Shown here one piece after another: positions 17,030 to 26,153 of a DNA stretch of 64,000 bases. A program made the position numbers and the translations under genes. The DNA comes from Kitasatospora phosalacinea. GTDB taxonomy: Bacteria > Actinomycetota > Actinomycetes > Streptomycetales > Streptomycetaceae. Location: assembly GCF_000716545.1 (NCBI RefSeq), contig NZ_JNWZ01000015.1, forward strand, positions 1 to 64,000, read 5' to 3'. The notes under the pieces are model-generated. The model was not told the origin of the DNA, did no database searches, and saw nothing but the letters and a program-made list of their open reading frames with translations. Position 1 is the first letter of the stretch, and every line of letters begins with the position of its first letter.

Positions 17030-17908
17030 GTGGGAGTCCTGAAGAAGTTCGAGCAGCGACTCGAAGGTCTCGTGAACGGCACCTTCGCGAAGGTGTTCAA
17101 GTCCGAGGTCCAACCGGTGGAGATCGCCGGCGCCCTGCAGCGCGAGTGCGACAACAACGCCACCATCTGGAACCGGGACCGCACGGTCGTCCCGAACGAC
17201 TTCATCGTCGAGCTCAGCCCGCACGACCACGAGCGGCTCAGCCCCTACTCCACCCAGCTCGGCAACGAGCTGGCCGGGATGGTCCGCGAGTACGCGGAGG
17301 CGCAGCGCTACAGCTTCATGGGCCCGCTGCAGGTCGCCCTGGAGAAGGCCGACGACCTGGACACCGGCCTCTACCGGGTGCGCAGCCGCACGCTGACCGC
17401 CGAGGAGCCCCAGCGCGCCCCGGCCCAGCCGCCCGCCGCCCCCCAGCCGGGCTACGGGCGCCCGCCGACCCCGCCCGCGCCCGGCGCGCCCTGGCACCAG
17501 GGGGCGGCCGCCGCCCCGTACGGCGCCCCGCCGCCGCCCGCCGCCCCGCCCGCGATGCCGTCCGCCCCGCCCGCCGGGGCCCCCGGGAACGTGCGGCCCT
17601 TCCCCGGAGCGGGCCACGGCGGCGCCGGCACCCGGCGCTGGGTCGAGGTGAACGGCGCCCGGCACCAGATCAGCCAGAACGCGGTGGTGCTGGGCCGCTC
17701 CACCGAGGCGGACATCCGGATCGACGACCCCGGGGTGTCCCGCAAGCACGCGGAGATCCGTCCCGGTACGCCCGCGATGGTCCTGGACCTGGGCTCCACC
17801 AACGGCATCGTGGTGGACGGGCAGCACACCCAGCGCGCTACGCTCCGCGACGGCTCCCGGATCGTCCTGGGGTCGACCACCATCGTCTACCGACAGGTCG
17901 AAGGGTAG
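17030..17908 (+). CDS. fhaA: FhaA: DUF3662 + FHA domain protein
   Basis: A 292-aa protein. The N-terminal DUF3662 domain (about 1-125) begins 'GVLKKFEQRLEGLVNGTFAKVFKSEVQPVEIA'. A Pro/Ala/Gly-rich linker follows (about 128-205), then a C-terminal FHA domain (about 213-292) with 'LGRSTEADIRIDDPGVSRKHAEI' and 'DLGSTNGIVVDG', the phosphothreonine-binding residues. In mycobacteria FhaA binds the phosphorylated pseudokinase domain attached to MurJ and restrains peptidoglycan synthesis; here a matching pseudokinase gene lies at 59.5-61.7 kb. It opens the kinase/elongation array and is 12 nt from fhaB. Confidence 0.93.
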   Translation: MGVLKKFEQRLEGLVNGTFAKVFKSEVQPVEIAGALQRECDNNATIWNRDRTVVPNDFIVELSPHDHERLSPYSTQLGNELAGMVREYAEAQRYSFMGPLQVALEKADDLDTGLYRVRSRTLTAEEPQRAPAQPPAAPQPGYGRPPTPPAPGAPWHQGAAAAPYGAPPPPAAPPAMPSAPPAGAPGNVRPFPGAGHGGAGTRRWVEVNGARHQISQNAVVLGRSTEADIRIDDPGVSRKHAEIRPGTPAMVLDLGSTNGIVVDGQHTQRATLRDGSRIVLGSTTIVYRQVEG

Positions 17909-17920
17909 AAGCGGGCCGGT

Positions 17921-18445
17921 ATGTCTGATCTGACCCTGACGGTCATGCGGCTGGGCTTCCTCGCCGTCCTCTGGCTGTTCGTCATCGTCGCGGTGCAGGT
18001 GATCCGCAGCGACCTGTTCAACACCAAGGGCGCGGCGCGCGCCGCCCAGCGACCCACCGCCCCCGCCCCCGCCGGGGCGGGCCGACCGCCGCAGGGCCAG
18101 GGCGCCCCCGCGGCGGCCGCCCAGCAGGCCCAGGCCAGGCAGCGCCGCGGCCAGCCCACCCACCTGGTGGTGACCCAGGGCTCGCTGGCCGGCACGACCG
18201 TCGCGCTGCAGGGCCAGACCATCACGCTGGGCCGGGCGCACGACTCCACGATCGTGCTGGACGACGACTACGCGTCCTCGCGTCACGCCAGGATCTACCC
18301 GGATCAGACTGGGCAGTGGACGGTGGAGGATCTAGGCTCCACCAACGGCACCTATCTCGACCGGCAGCGGCTCACCACGCCGATGCCGCTCCAGATCGGC
18401 GTGCCGATCCGAATCGGCAGGACCGTCATCGAGCTGCGGAAGTAG
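17921..18445 (+). CDS. fhaB: FhaB (FipA-like): membrane-anchored FHA protein
   Basis: A 174-aa protein with one N-terminal membrane helix (about residues 10-29, LGFLAVLWLFVIVAVQVI), an Ala/Pro/Gln linker and a C-terminal FHA domain with 'ITLGRAHDSTIVLDDDYASSRHARI' and 'DLGSTNGTYLDRQRL'. FHA domains read phosphothreonine; in mycobacteria the orthologue is a substrate of PknA/PknB and links to FtsZ and FtsQ. Its position between fhaA and the phosphatase gene fits a Ser/Thr-phosphorylation circuit at the growing wall. Confidence 0.9.
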   Translation: MSDLTLTVMRLGFLAVLWLFVIVAVQVIRSDLFNTKGAARAAQRPTAPAPAGAGRPPQGQGAPAAAAQQAQARQRRGQPTHLVVTQGSLAGTTVALQGQTITLGRAHDSTIVLDDDYASSRHARIYPDQTGQWTVEDLGSTNGTYLDRQRLTTPMPLQIGVPIRIGRTVIELRK

Positions 18446-18490
18446 TCAGCGCATGAGGACCAGCTCCACCCGAAGGAGGGCCCGGACAGC

Positions 18491-20014
18491 ATGAGTCTCG
18501 TGCTGCGCTTCGCCGCCGGCTCGCACAAGGGCCTGATCCGTGAAGGGAACGAGGACTCCGGCTACGCCGGGCCCCGGCTGCTCGCGGTGGCCGACGGCAT
18601 GGGCGGGGCGGCGGCCGGCGAGGTCGCCTCCTCCGAGGTCCTCGGCTCGATCGTCCGGCTCGACGAGCCGCACCCCGGCGCCGACCTGCTGAGCCTGCTC
18701 AACGAGGCGGTGCAGACCGCCAACGACCGGCTGCGGCAGATGGTCGAGCAGGACCAGCAGCTGGAGGGCATGGGTTGCACGCTGACCGCGCTGCTCTGGG
18801 ACGGCCAGCGGATGGGCCAGGTGCACATCGGCGACTCCCGCGCCTACCTGCTGCGCGACGGCCGGCTCGACCAGATCACCCAGGACCACACCTGGGTGCA
18901 GCGGCTGGTCGACGAGGGCCGGATCACCGCCGAGGAGGCCGAGACCCACCCGCAGCGCTCGCTGCTGATGCGCGCCCTCGACGGCCGCGGCCAGGTCGAG
19001 CCCGACCTGTCGATCCGCGAGGTCCGGGCCGGCGACAGGTACCTGATCTGCTCCGACGGCCTGTCCGGGCCGGTCAGCCACCAGACCCTGGAGGAGACGC
19101 TCGGCAGCTTCTACGCGCCCGAGCAGACCGTCCAGGAGCTGATCCAGCTGGCGCTGCGCGGCGGCGGCCCCGACAACATCACCTGCATCGTCGCCGACGT
19201 GATCGACGTCGGCGCCACCGACCCGCTCAGCGGCCAGGCCGCCGAGGCACCGGTGGTGGTCGGCGCGGTCGCCGACAGCCAGCCGCACCACTTCAACGAC
19301 CCGCAGCTGCTGGACACCCCGGCCGGCCGGGCCGCCGGCCTCGGTCGCGGCCAGGGCCCGCAGCCGCAGGCCCCGCAGGGCGCCTTCGGGCCCGCCCAGG
19401 GGTACGAGGGCGGCTACGAGCAGCAGCCCGGCTTCGGCGCCCCGGCGGGCGACTTCGGCCCCCCCGAGGGCTTCGGCGCCCCGGCCGCGGGCTTCCCGGC
19501 CGGCGAGGGCGGCTACGGCGAGGCGGGCTACGGCGCGCCCGGCGAGGAGTTCGAGCCAGGCGAGCCGGTCGACCGCCGGAAGAAGAAGCGCGGCCTGAAG
19601 CTCACCCTGATCGGGGTGCTGGTCCTCGCGGTGCTCGGCGCCGGCGGCTTCTTCGCCTGGCAGTGGAACCAGGACCAGTACTACGTCGGCTCCGAGGACG
19701 GCCACGTCGCGGTCTACCGCGGCCTGGACCAGAGCCTGGTCGGCATCGAGCTCAGCTCGGTCTACCAGCAGTTCTCCGACGTCGAACTCAAGTACCTGCC
19801 CGCCTACCAGCGCGACCAGGTCACCAAGAAGATCCAGGCCGACGGGCTGGACGAGGCCCGCAAGCAGGTGGACGGCCTGCGCGCGCAGGCCGCCGTCTGC
19901 AAGAAGGTCGCCGATTCCAAGGCCGCCCCGGCCACCGGGGAGGGCACCGAGCCGTCCGCGCCGCCGCTGACCGAACAGGAGCAGCAGCTCGCCGCGTCCT
20001 GCCCGGCCCAGTAG
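18491..20014 (+). CDS. pstP: PstP-like PP2C Ser/Thr protein phosphatase
   Basis: A 507-aa protein starting behind GAAGGAGG. The PP2C catalytic domain (about 5-240) has 'HKGLIREGNEDSGYAG', 'LLAVADGMGGAAAGEVAS', 'VHIGDSRAYLLRDG' and 'GGPDNITCIVADV', covering the Mg/Mn-binding aspartates. A Gln/Gly/Pro-rich juxtamembrane region (about 275-355) leads to one membrane helix (about 373-391) and an extracellular domain of about 115 residues. It removes phosphate from PknB and its substrates. It lies between the FHA genes and rodA, as in other actinobacteria. Confidence 0.93.
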   Translation: MSLVLRFAAGSHKGLIREGNEDSGYAGPRLLAVADGMGGAAAGEVASSEVLGSIVRLDEPHPGADLLSLLNEAVQTANDRLRQMVEQDQQLEGMGCTLTALLWDGQRMGQVHIGDSRAYLLRDGRLDQITQDHTWVQRLVDEGRITAEEAETHPQRSLLMRALDGRGQVEPDLSIREVRAGDRYLICSDGLSGPVSHQTLEETLGSFYAPEQTVQELIQLALRGGGPDNITCIVADVIDVGATDPLSGQAAEAPVVVGAVADSQPHHFNDPQLLDTPAGRAAGLGRGQGPQPQAPQGAFGPAQGYEGGYEQQPGFGAPAGDFGPPEGFGAPAAGFPAGEGGYGEAGYGAPGEEFEPGEPVDRRKKKRGLKLTLIGVLVLAVLGAGGFFAWQWNQDQYYVGSEDGHVAVYRGLDQSLVGIELSSVYQQFSDVELKYLPAYQRDQVTKKIQADGLDEARKQVDGLRAQAAVCKKVADSKAAPATGEGTEPSAPPLTEQEQQLAASCPAQ

Positions 20015-20048
20015 GGCCGCGGTCGAACCCGGGGGGTTTCACACAGGC

Positions 20049-21554
20049 ATGAGCACCTTCGACGTGAGCGGCGGCCGCACGCCCGCCGCCCGGCGGCGCC
20101 GCGCCGCCGACCGGCCCGCCGCGGACACCGTGCCCAACCGGCGCAACACCGAGCTGCTGATGCTGGCCTTCGCGCTGGCCGTCCCGATCCTCGGGTACGC
20201 CAACGTGGGTCTGGCGATGGACGGCACGCTGCCCGCCAACATCCTGGCGTACGGCCTGGGCCTGGCCGTGCTGGCCGGCGCCGCGCACCTGGCGGTGCGC
20301 CGCTTCGCCCCCTACGCCGACCCGCTGCTGCTGCCGCTGGCGACGCTGCTGAACGGGCTCGGCCTGGTGATGCTCTGGCGCCTCGACAAGGCCGGCAAGC
20401 TGCTGCGCAACAACTTCCCGGCGACCACCAACCAGCTGATGTGGTCGGGCCTGGGCATCGCGCTGTTCATCGGCGTGATGTGGCTGCTCAAGGACCACCG
20501 GATCCTGCAGCGCTACACCTACATCTCGATGGTGGTGGCGCTGGTGCTGCTGGCCGCGCCGGCCTTCTTCCCGTCCCGGGAGGAGGACTTCGGCGCGAAG
20601 ATCTGGATCCGCTTCGGGTCCTTCTCGATCCAGCCGGGCGAGTTCGCCAAGATCATCCTGACCATCTTCTTCTCCGGCTTCCTGATGGTGAAGAAGGACG
20701 CCCTGGCGCTGGCCAGCCGCAAGTTCATGGGCCTGTACCTGCCGCGCGGGCGCGACCTCGGCCCGATCGTGGTGGTCTGGCTGCTGTCGATCCTGATCCT
20801 GGTGTTCGAGACCGACCTCGGTACGTCCTTCCTGTTCTTCGGCCTGTTCGTGGTGATGCTCTACGTGGCCACCGAGCGGACCAGCTGGATCGTCTTCGGT
20901 CTGCTGATGTCCTTCGGCGGCGCCGCGTTGGTGGCCACCAAGGAGCACCACGTCAAGACCCGGATCAACGCCTGGCTGGACCCGATGGCCGCGTTCGGGC
21001 CGCACCCGCCCAAGCAGTCCTCGGAGCAGATCGGCCAGACCCTGATGTCGCTGGGCTCCGGCGGCACCGTCGGCACCGGCCTGGGGCAGGGCCGCAGCTG
21101 GCTGATCCAGTTCGCCGCGAAGAGCGACTTCATCCTCGGCTCCTTCGGCGAGGAGCTCGGCCTGGCCGGCCTGATGGCGATCTTCCTGGTCTACGGCCTG
21201 GTGGTGCAGCGCGGCCTGCGCACCGCCCTGGCGGCCCGCGACCCGTTCGGCAAGCTGCTCGCGGTCGGCCTCAGCTCGGCGTTCGCGCTGCAGGTGTTCG
21301 TGGTCGCCGGCGGCGTCACCGGCCTGATCCCGCTGACCGGCATGACGATGCCGTTCCTCGCCCAGGGCGGCTCCTCGGTGGTCGCCAACTGGGCGCTGAT
21401 CGCCGTCCTGATGAAGATCAGCGACACCGCCCGCCGCCCGGCCGCCGAGCCGGCCGCCGAACCCGCCCCGGCCATCCCGGAGCCCGCCGGTCCCGACCGC
21501 TTCGGGCCGCCCGGTCACGGCGCGCCGGGCCAGAGCAGGGGAGCGTCCTCGTGA
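20049..21554 (+). CDS. rodA: RodA/FtsW-family SEDS glycosyltransferase
   Basis: A 501-aa membrane protein with about ten helices and the SEDS signature region 'GSGGTVGTGLGQGRSWLIQFAAKSDFILGSFGEELGLAGL' (20 or fewer residues of it are diagnostic: GLGQGRSWLIQFAAKSDFI), plus 'GVTGLIPLTGMTMPFLAQGGSS'. SEDS proteins polymerise lipid II into glycan strands together with a class B PBP, which here is the gene coupled directly downstream by a GTGA overlap. The N-terminal 35 residues are Arg/Ala-rich and cytoplasmic; the C-terminal 40 are Pro/Ala-rich. Elongation rather than division is inferred from the pstP-pbpA-pknB context. Confidence 0.93.
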   Translation: MSTFDVSGGRTPAARRRRAADRPAADTVPNRRNTELLMLAFALAVPILGYANVGLAMDGTLPANILAYGLGLAVLAGAAHLAVRRFAPYADPLLLPLATLLNGLGLVMLWRLDKAGKLLRNNFPATTNQLMWSGLGIALFIGVMWLLKDHRILQRYTYISMVVALVLLAAPAFFPSREEDFGAKIWIRFGSFSIQPGEFAKIILTIFFSGFLMVKKDALALASRKFMGLYLPRGRDLGPIVVVWLLSILILVFETDLGTSFLFFGLFVVMLYVATERTSWIVFGLLMSFGGAALVATKEHHVKTRINAWLDPMAAFGPHPPKQSSEQIGQTLMSLGSGGTVGTGLGQGRSWLIQFAAKSDFILGSFGEELGLAGLMAIFLVYGLVVQRGLRTALAARDPFGKLLAVGLSSAFALQVFVVAGGVTGLIPLTGMTMPFLAQGGSSVVANWALIAVLMKISDTARRPAAEPAAEPAPAIPEPAGPDRFGPPGHGAPGQSRGASS

Positions 21555-23008
21555 ACAAGCCGATCCGCCGGGTCTCGATCTTCTGCCTGGTCCTGATCCT
21601 GGCGCTGATGGTCCGGGTGAACTGGGTGCAGGGCGTGCAGGCCTCGGCCTGGGCGAGCAACCCGCACAACGAGCGGACGAAGTACGACAGGTACGCCTAC
21701 CCGCGCGGCAACATCATCGTCGGCGGCCAGCCGGTCACCAAGTCCGACTTCGTCAACGGCCTGCGCTACAAGTACAAGCGCTCCTGGGTCGACGGGCCGA
21801 TGTACGCCCCGGTGACCGGCTACTCCTCGCAGGTCTTCGACGCCAGCCAGCTGGAGAAGTTGGAGGACGACGTGCTGTCCGGCACCGACTCCCGGCTGTT
21901 CTTCCGCAACACCCTGGACATGCTGACCGGCAAGACCAGGCAGGGCGGCGACGTCGTCACCACCATCGACCCGAAGGTGCAGAAGGCCGGCTTCGAGGGC
22001 CTGGGCAACCGCAAGGGCGCCGCAGTGGCCATCGACCCGCGCACCGGGGCGATCCTGGCGCTGGTCTCCACCCCGTCCTACGACCCGGGCACCTTCGCCG
22101 GCGGCAGCGACGCCGACTCCGCGGCCTGGACGGCGCTGAAGTCCGACCCGAACCAGCCGATGCTGAACCGGGCGCTGCGCCAGACCTACCCGCCCGGCTC
22201 GACGTTCAAGCTGGTCACCGCCGCCACCGCGTTCGAGACCGGCAAGTTCAAGGACCCGAACGACGAGACCCAGACCCCGGAGACGTACATCCTGCCCGGC
22301 ACCAGCACCCCGCTGGTCAACGACAGCCCCGACGAGCCCTGCACCGACGCCACCCTGGCGGCGGCGATGGCGCTGTCCTGCAACACGGTGTTCGGCAAGA
22401 TCGGCGCCGAGCTCGGCGGGGACGCGGTGCGCGCGCAGGCCGAGAAGTTCGGCTTCAACAACGACAAGGTGGACGTCCCGATCCGGGCGGCCGCCAGCTA
22501 CTACCCGAGCGGCTCCTCCCCCGACGGCACCGCGATGGACGCCATCGGCCAGCACGACACCCGGGCCACCCCGCTGGAGATGGCCATGGTGGCCGCCGCC
22601 ATCGCCAACAACGGCTCGCTGATGCAGCCGTACCTGGTCGCCCAGGAGGGCGCGCCCGGCCACGCCATCTCCACCCACTCCGAGCACCAGATGAGCCAGG
22701 CCGTCTCGCCAGCCACCGCGCAGAAGCTCCAGCAGCTGATGGAGGGCGTGGTGAAGAACGGCACCGGCCAGCGGGCGAACATCCCCGGCGTGACGGTCGG
22801 CGGCAAGACCGGCACCGCGCAGCACGGCCAGGACAACGCGGGCAAGCCGTTCGCCTGGTTCGTCTCCTACGCCAAGGACTCCTCCGGCAAGCAGGTCGCG
22901 GTCGCGGTGGTGGTCGAGGACGGCGCCGCGCAGAGCTCCGAGATCTCCGGCGGCTCGCTGGCCGCGCCGATCGCCAAATCGATGATGCAGGCGGCCCTCG
23001 GCAAGTAG
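21551..23008 (+). CDS. pbpA: PbpA: class B penicillin-binding protein (transpeptidase)
   Basis: A 485-aa protein from GTG 21551, overlapping rodA. One N-terminal membrane helix (about 7-25) is followed by a dimerisation region and the transpeptidase domain (about 150-485). The active-site Ser217 lies in 'YPPGSTFKLV', the second motif is SCN in 'MALSCNTVFG' and the third is KTG in 'GGKTGTAQHG'. It cross-links peptidoglycan stem peptides as the partner of RodA. In mycobacteria PbpA is phosphorylated by PknB; the kinase gene follows here. Confidence 0.94.
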   Translation: MNKPIRRVSIFCLVLILALMVRVNWVQGVQASAWASNPHNERTKYDRYAYPRGNIIVGGQPVTKSDFVNGLRYKYKRSWVDGPMYAPVTGYSSQVFDASQLEKLEDDVLSGTDSRLFFRNTLDMLTGKTRQGGDVVTTIDPKVQKAGFEGLGNRKGAAVAIDPRTGAILALVSTPSYDPGTFAGGSDADSAAWTALKSDPNQPMLNRALRQTYPPGSTFKLVTAATAFETGKFKDPNDETQTPETYILPGTSTPLVNDSPDEPCTDATLAAAMALSCNTVFGKIGAELGGDAVRAQAEKFGFNNDKVDVPIRAAASYYPSGSSPDGTAMDAIGQHDTRATPLEMAMVAAAIANNGSLMQPYLVAQEGAPGHAISTHSEHQMSQAVSPATAQKLQQLMEGVVKNGTGQRANIPGVTVGGKTGTAQHGQDNAGKPFAWFVSYAKDSSGKQVAVAVVVEDGAAQSSEISGGSLAAPIAKSMMQAALGK

Positions 23009-23027
23009 TTCCGGTCGCATGCGTCAC

Positions 23028-23062
23028 ATTCCGGCCGCCGGTCCTCGATCGGCGGCCGGAAT
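23028..23062 (+). terminator. Hairpin after pbpA
   Basis: A 12-bp perfect stem (23028-23039 with 23051-23062) with an 11-nt loop, 20 nt after the pbpA stop. It suggests pknB has its own promoter in the remaining 225 nt of the gap, in which I see no further gene. Confidence 0.75.
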
Positions 23063-23287
23063 TGTCACAATGGAACCTTCCCGGTCGGTACCGGTCTGGT
23101 CTCAGCTGACGGCCTGCTCGGGTCGGCCCAGGTTCGCCCGGTAGCGTATCCGCCAGCAGCGGGTGTACCCGCAGCCGGAAAGTCGCCCCGGCCGTGAAAC
23201 CGCGGCGGCGGCCGACGCGTCCGAAGAGAGCGTGCGGGGACACCTACGTCACATCCTCACCTGCCGGTGGGGGAGAGGGTCGGAGAT

Positions 23288-25333
23288 ATGGAAGAGCCTC
23301 GTCGCCTAGGCGGCAGGTACGAGCTCGGCGGCGTCCTCGGGCGCGGGGGCATGGCCGAGGTGTACCTCGGCCACGACACCCGGCTCGGGCGCACCGTCGC
23401 GGTGAAGACCCTCCGCACCGACATGGCCCGCGACCCCTCCTTCCAGGCCAGGTTCCGCCGCGAGGCGCAGTCCGCGGCCTCGCTCAACCACCCGGCCATC
23501 GTCGCGGTCTACGACACCGGCGAGGACTACATCGACGGGATCTCCATCCCGTACATCGTCATGGAGTACGTCGAGGGCTCCACCCTGCGCGAACTGCTGC
23601 ACAGCGGCCGGCGGCTGCTGCCCGAGCGGGCGCTGGAGATGACCATCGGCATCCTGCAGGCGCTGGAGTACTCGCACCGCGCCGGCATCGTGCACCGCGA
23701 CATCAAGCCCGCCAACGTGATGCTGACCCGGCAGGGCAACGTCAAGGTGATGGACTTCGGCATCGCCCGCGCGATGGGCGACGCCGGCATGACGATGACC
23801 CAGACCTCCGCGGTCATCGGCACCGCCCAGTACCTCTCCCCCGAGCAGGCCAAGGGCGAGACCGTCGACGCCCGTTCCGACCTGTACTCCACCGGCTGCC
23901 TGCTGTACGAACTGCTCACCCTGCGGCCGCCGTTCGTCGGCGACTCGCCCGTCGCGGTGGCCTACCAGCACGTCCGCGAGGAGGCCGCCCCGCCGTCCTC
24001 GTACGACCCCGAGGTGCGCCCCGAGATCGACGCGATCGTGCTCAAGGCGCTCGCCAAGGAGCGCGACTACCGCTACCAGTCCGCCGACGAGATGCGCGAC
24101 GACATCGAGCGCTTCCTCGACGGCCTGCCGGTGGCCGCCGCCCAGCAGGCGGCCTACGGCATGGGCGCGGCCGGCTACGGCTACGACCAGGGCGGCAACC
24201 AGTACGACCCGTACGGCCAGACCAACATGCTGCCCCAGCAGGGCGGCGGCCCGACCACCATGATGCCGCCGGTCGGCGGCCAGCAGCCCGCCCCGTACGG
24301 CGGCTACCAGGACAACGGCTACGGCGGCGACGGGGACGGCTACGAGGGCCGCGGCAGCCGGCGGCGCGAGGAGCAGCCGAAGAAGAGCAACACCTCCTGG
24401 ATCGTGCTCGCCGTCGCGGCGGTGCTGGTCCTGGTCGGCGCCTTCTTCGTGGTGCAGTCCATGGTGAAGACCGGCGGCACGGGTGCCGGGAAGACCAGCG
24501 TGCCGAACCTGGTCGGGATGACCCTGGACGAGGCCGCGAACGCCGCGAAGGCGCAGAGCGCCAACCTCAAGGTGACCGCCGGGGACCCGGCGGCCGACTG
24601 CCCCGACACCAAGGTCCAGAAGGACCGGGTCTGCACCCAGAGCCCGGCCGCGGCCGGCCAGATGGCCGCCGACGGCACCATCACCGTGCACCTGGCCGCC
24701 GCCGCGGCCCAGGTCGACGTCCCGTCCGTCGCCGGCAAGTCCAAGGACGACGCGACCAAGGCGCTCCGGGACAAGGGCTTCGACGTCAAGTACGCCTACG
24801 CCAACGACGACAAGATCGATCAGGACAAGGTCGTCTCGCAGGACGTCACCGGCAAGGCCGCCCCCGGCGCCACCGTCACCCTGACCGTCTCCTCCGGCCA
24901 GCAGAAGGTCGCCGTGCCGAGCGTGATCGGCAAGGCCCAGGACGAGGCCACCCGGATCCTCTCCGAGGCCGGCTTCACCGTCACGGCGACCAACAAGACG
25001 GTCACCGACCCCACCCAGGCCGGCCAGGTCCTCGACCAGAGCCCGAAGAACACCCAGGCCAAGACCGGCTCCACGGTCAACATCACCGTCGGCAAGCAGG
25101 CCGACAAGGTCCTGATGCCGATCACCGAGGGCCGCACCTACAAGCAGGTCATCGCCGACCTGCAGAAGAACCACCTGCAGTCGGTGGTCGTGAACGGCGG
25201 CCCGCAGGACGAGAACGCGATCGTGATCAAGAGCGACCCGCCGGCCAACTCCTCGGTCGACCAGGGCACCACCGTCCAGCTGTGGACCAAGCCCGGCGAC
25301 AAGGCGACCGACCCGATCACCCCGAAGCCGTAG
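23288..25333 (+). CDS. pknB: PknB: Ser/Thr protein kinase with four PASTA domains
   Basis: A 681-aa protein. The start ATG 23288 sits 9 nt after GAGAGG; an in-frame GTG at 23267 is an alternative. The kinase domain (about 12-275) has the glycine loop 'GRGGMAEVY', 'VAVKTLR', the catalytic loop HRDIKPANV (Asp138) and 'MDFGIARA'. A juxtamembrane Gly/Tyr/Gln region leads to one helix (about 369-391). Four PASTA repeats follow (about 405-472, 475-540, 541-605 and 606-675), opening VPNLVG, VPSVAG, VPSVIG and MPITEG. PASTA domains bind muropeptides or lipid II and couple wall status to the kinase. Substrates probably include FhaA, FhaB, PbpA and MurJ-associated proteins. Confidence 0.95.
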   Translation: MEEPRRLGGRYELGGVLGRGGMAEVYLGHDTRLGRTVAVKTLRTDMARDPSFQARFRREAQSAASLNHPAIVAVYDTGEDYIDGISIPYIVMEYVEGSTLRELLHSGRRLLPERALEMTIGILQALEYSHRAGIVHRDIKPANVMLTRQGNVKVMDFGIARAMGDAGMTMTQTSAVIGTAQYLSPEQAKGETVDARSDLYSTGCLLYELLTLRPPFVGDSPVAVAYQHVREEAAPPSSYDPEVRPEIDAIVLKALAKERDYRYQSADEMRDDIERFLDGLPVAAAQQAAYGMGAAGYGYDQGGNQYDPYGQTNMLPQQGGGPTTMMPPVGGQQPAPYGGYQDNGYGGDGDGYEGRGSRRREEQPKKSNTSWIVLAVAAVLVLVGAFFVVQSMVKTGGTGAGKTSVPNLVGMTLDEAANAAKAQSANLKVTAGDPAADCPDTKVQKDRVCTQSPAAAGQMAADGTITVHLAAAAAQVDVPSVAGKSKDDATKALRDKGFDVKYAYANDDKIDQDKVVSQDVTGKAAPGATVTLTVSSGQQKVAVPSVIGKAQDEATRILSEAGFTVTATNKTVTDPTQAGQVLDQSPKNTQAKTGSTVNITVGKQADKVLMPITEGRTYKQVIADLQKNHLQSVVVNGGPQDENAIVIKSDPPANSSVDQGTTVQLWTKPGDKATDPITPKP

Positions 25334-25349
25334 CCGCGGCGGTGACAGC

Positions 25350-25392
25350 CCGAGGGGCCGCCCCGTTCTCCCCGAACGGTGCGGCCCCTCGG
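25350..25392. terminator. Bidirectional terminator between pknB and srtE2
   Basis: A 12-bp outer stem (25350-25361 with 25381-25392) and a 6-bp inner stem (25363-25368 with 25374-25379) lie between two convergent genes. Confidence 0.85.
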
Positions 25393-25408
25393 CCGTCCTG
25401 TCGCCCCG

Positions 25409-26137
25409 TCAGCGCAGCTCGGGCGGCGGGGTGCGCCGCGCGTCCACCGGGTCGGTGCGGACCAGCTCCGCCCAGACCGCCATCCGGTAGCGGGAGGTGT
25501 ACACCGGCGTGCAGGTGGTCAGCGTCAGGTAGCGGCCCGGGCCGGTGAACGGCGAGCCCTCGGGGACGGGCGCCACCACGCCCACGTCGTACTTGGAGGT
25601 CTGCGGCAGCGTCCCGGCGACCTCGTAGACGTACCAGGCGTCCTTGGTCTCCACCACCACCGGGTCGCCCACCGCCAGCCTGTCCAGGTCGTGGAACTTC
25701 GCGCCGTGCCCGTCCCGGTGCGCCGCCAGCGCGAAGTTGCCCTCCGCGTCCCACGGCATCGCCGAGCGGTACGGCTCCTCGTACACCCCCGCCACGCCCT
25801 CGTCGAGCACCTCCGCGGTGGTGCCCATCCGGATCAGCGTCTGGTCGCCCGGGCCGAAGGCCGGCACGTGCAGGAAGCCCACCCCGTCCCCCGCCCCGTA
25901 CTGCGGCGCCCGGGCCGCGCCGGAGCCGTCCGGGGGCGCCGCCGGGACGGTCCAGGTCTGCCGCAGCCGGTCCCCCGCCCGCCCGGCGGCCCGGTCGGCC
26001 ACCACGTCCGTCCACCACAGCGAGTACCCGACGAACAGCGCCAGCACCAGCCCCAGGGTGATCAGCAGCTCCCCCAGCAGCCCCAGGGCCACCGCCGGCC
26101 TGCCGCGCCGCCGCCCGCCCCGAATGGCTGTGCCCAT
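25409..26137 (-). CDS. srtE2: Class E sortase (SrtE2-like)
   Basis: A 242-aa protein with a membrane helix at about 17-40. The sortase barrel has the conserved His in 'NFALAAHRDGHG', the catalytic Cys in 'YLTLTTCTPVYTSRYRMAVW' and the following Arg. Class E sortases cleave an LAXTG sorting signal and attach proteins to peptidoglycan. In S. coelicolor two adjacent sortases, SrtE1 and SrtE2, next to pknB anchor long chaplins and are needed for aerial hyphae. Position and the short N-terminus match SrtE2. It is 16 nt downstream of srtE1 in the same direction. Confidence 0.88.
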   Translation of the reverse strand: MGTAIRGGRRRGRPAVALGLLGELLITLGLVLALFVGYSLWWTDVVADRAAGRAGDRLRQTWTVPAAPPDGSGAARAPQYGAGDGVGFLHVPAFGPGDQTLIRMGTTAEVLDEGVAGVYEEPYRSAMPWDAEGNFALAAHRDGHGAKFHDLDRLAVGDPVVVETKDAWYVYEVAGTLPQTSKYDVGVVAPVPEGSPFTGPGRYLTLTTCTPVYTSRYRMAVWAELVRTDPVDARRTPPPELR

Positions 26138-26153
26138 GGTGCCGCCTCGCTGG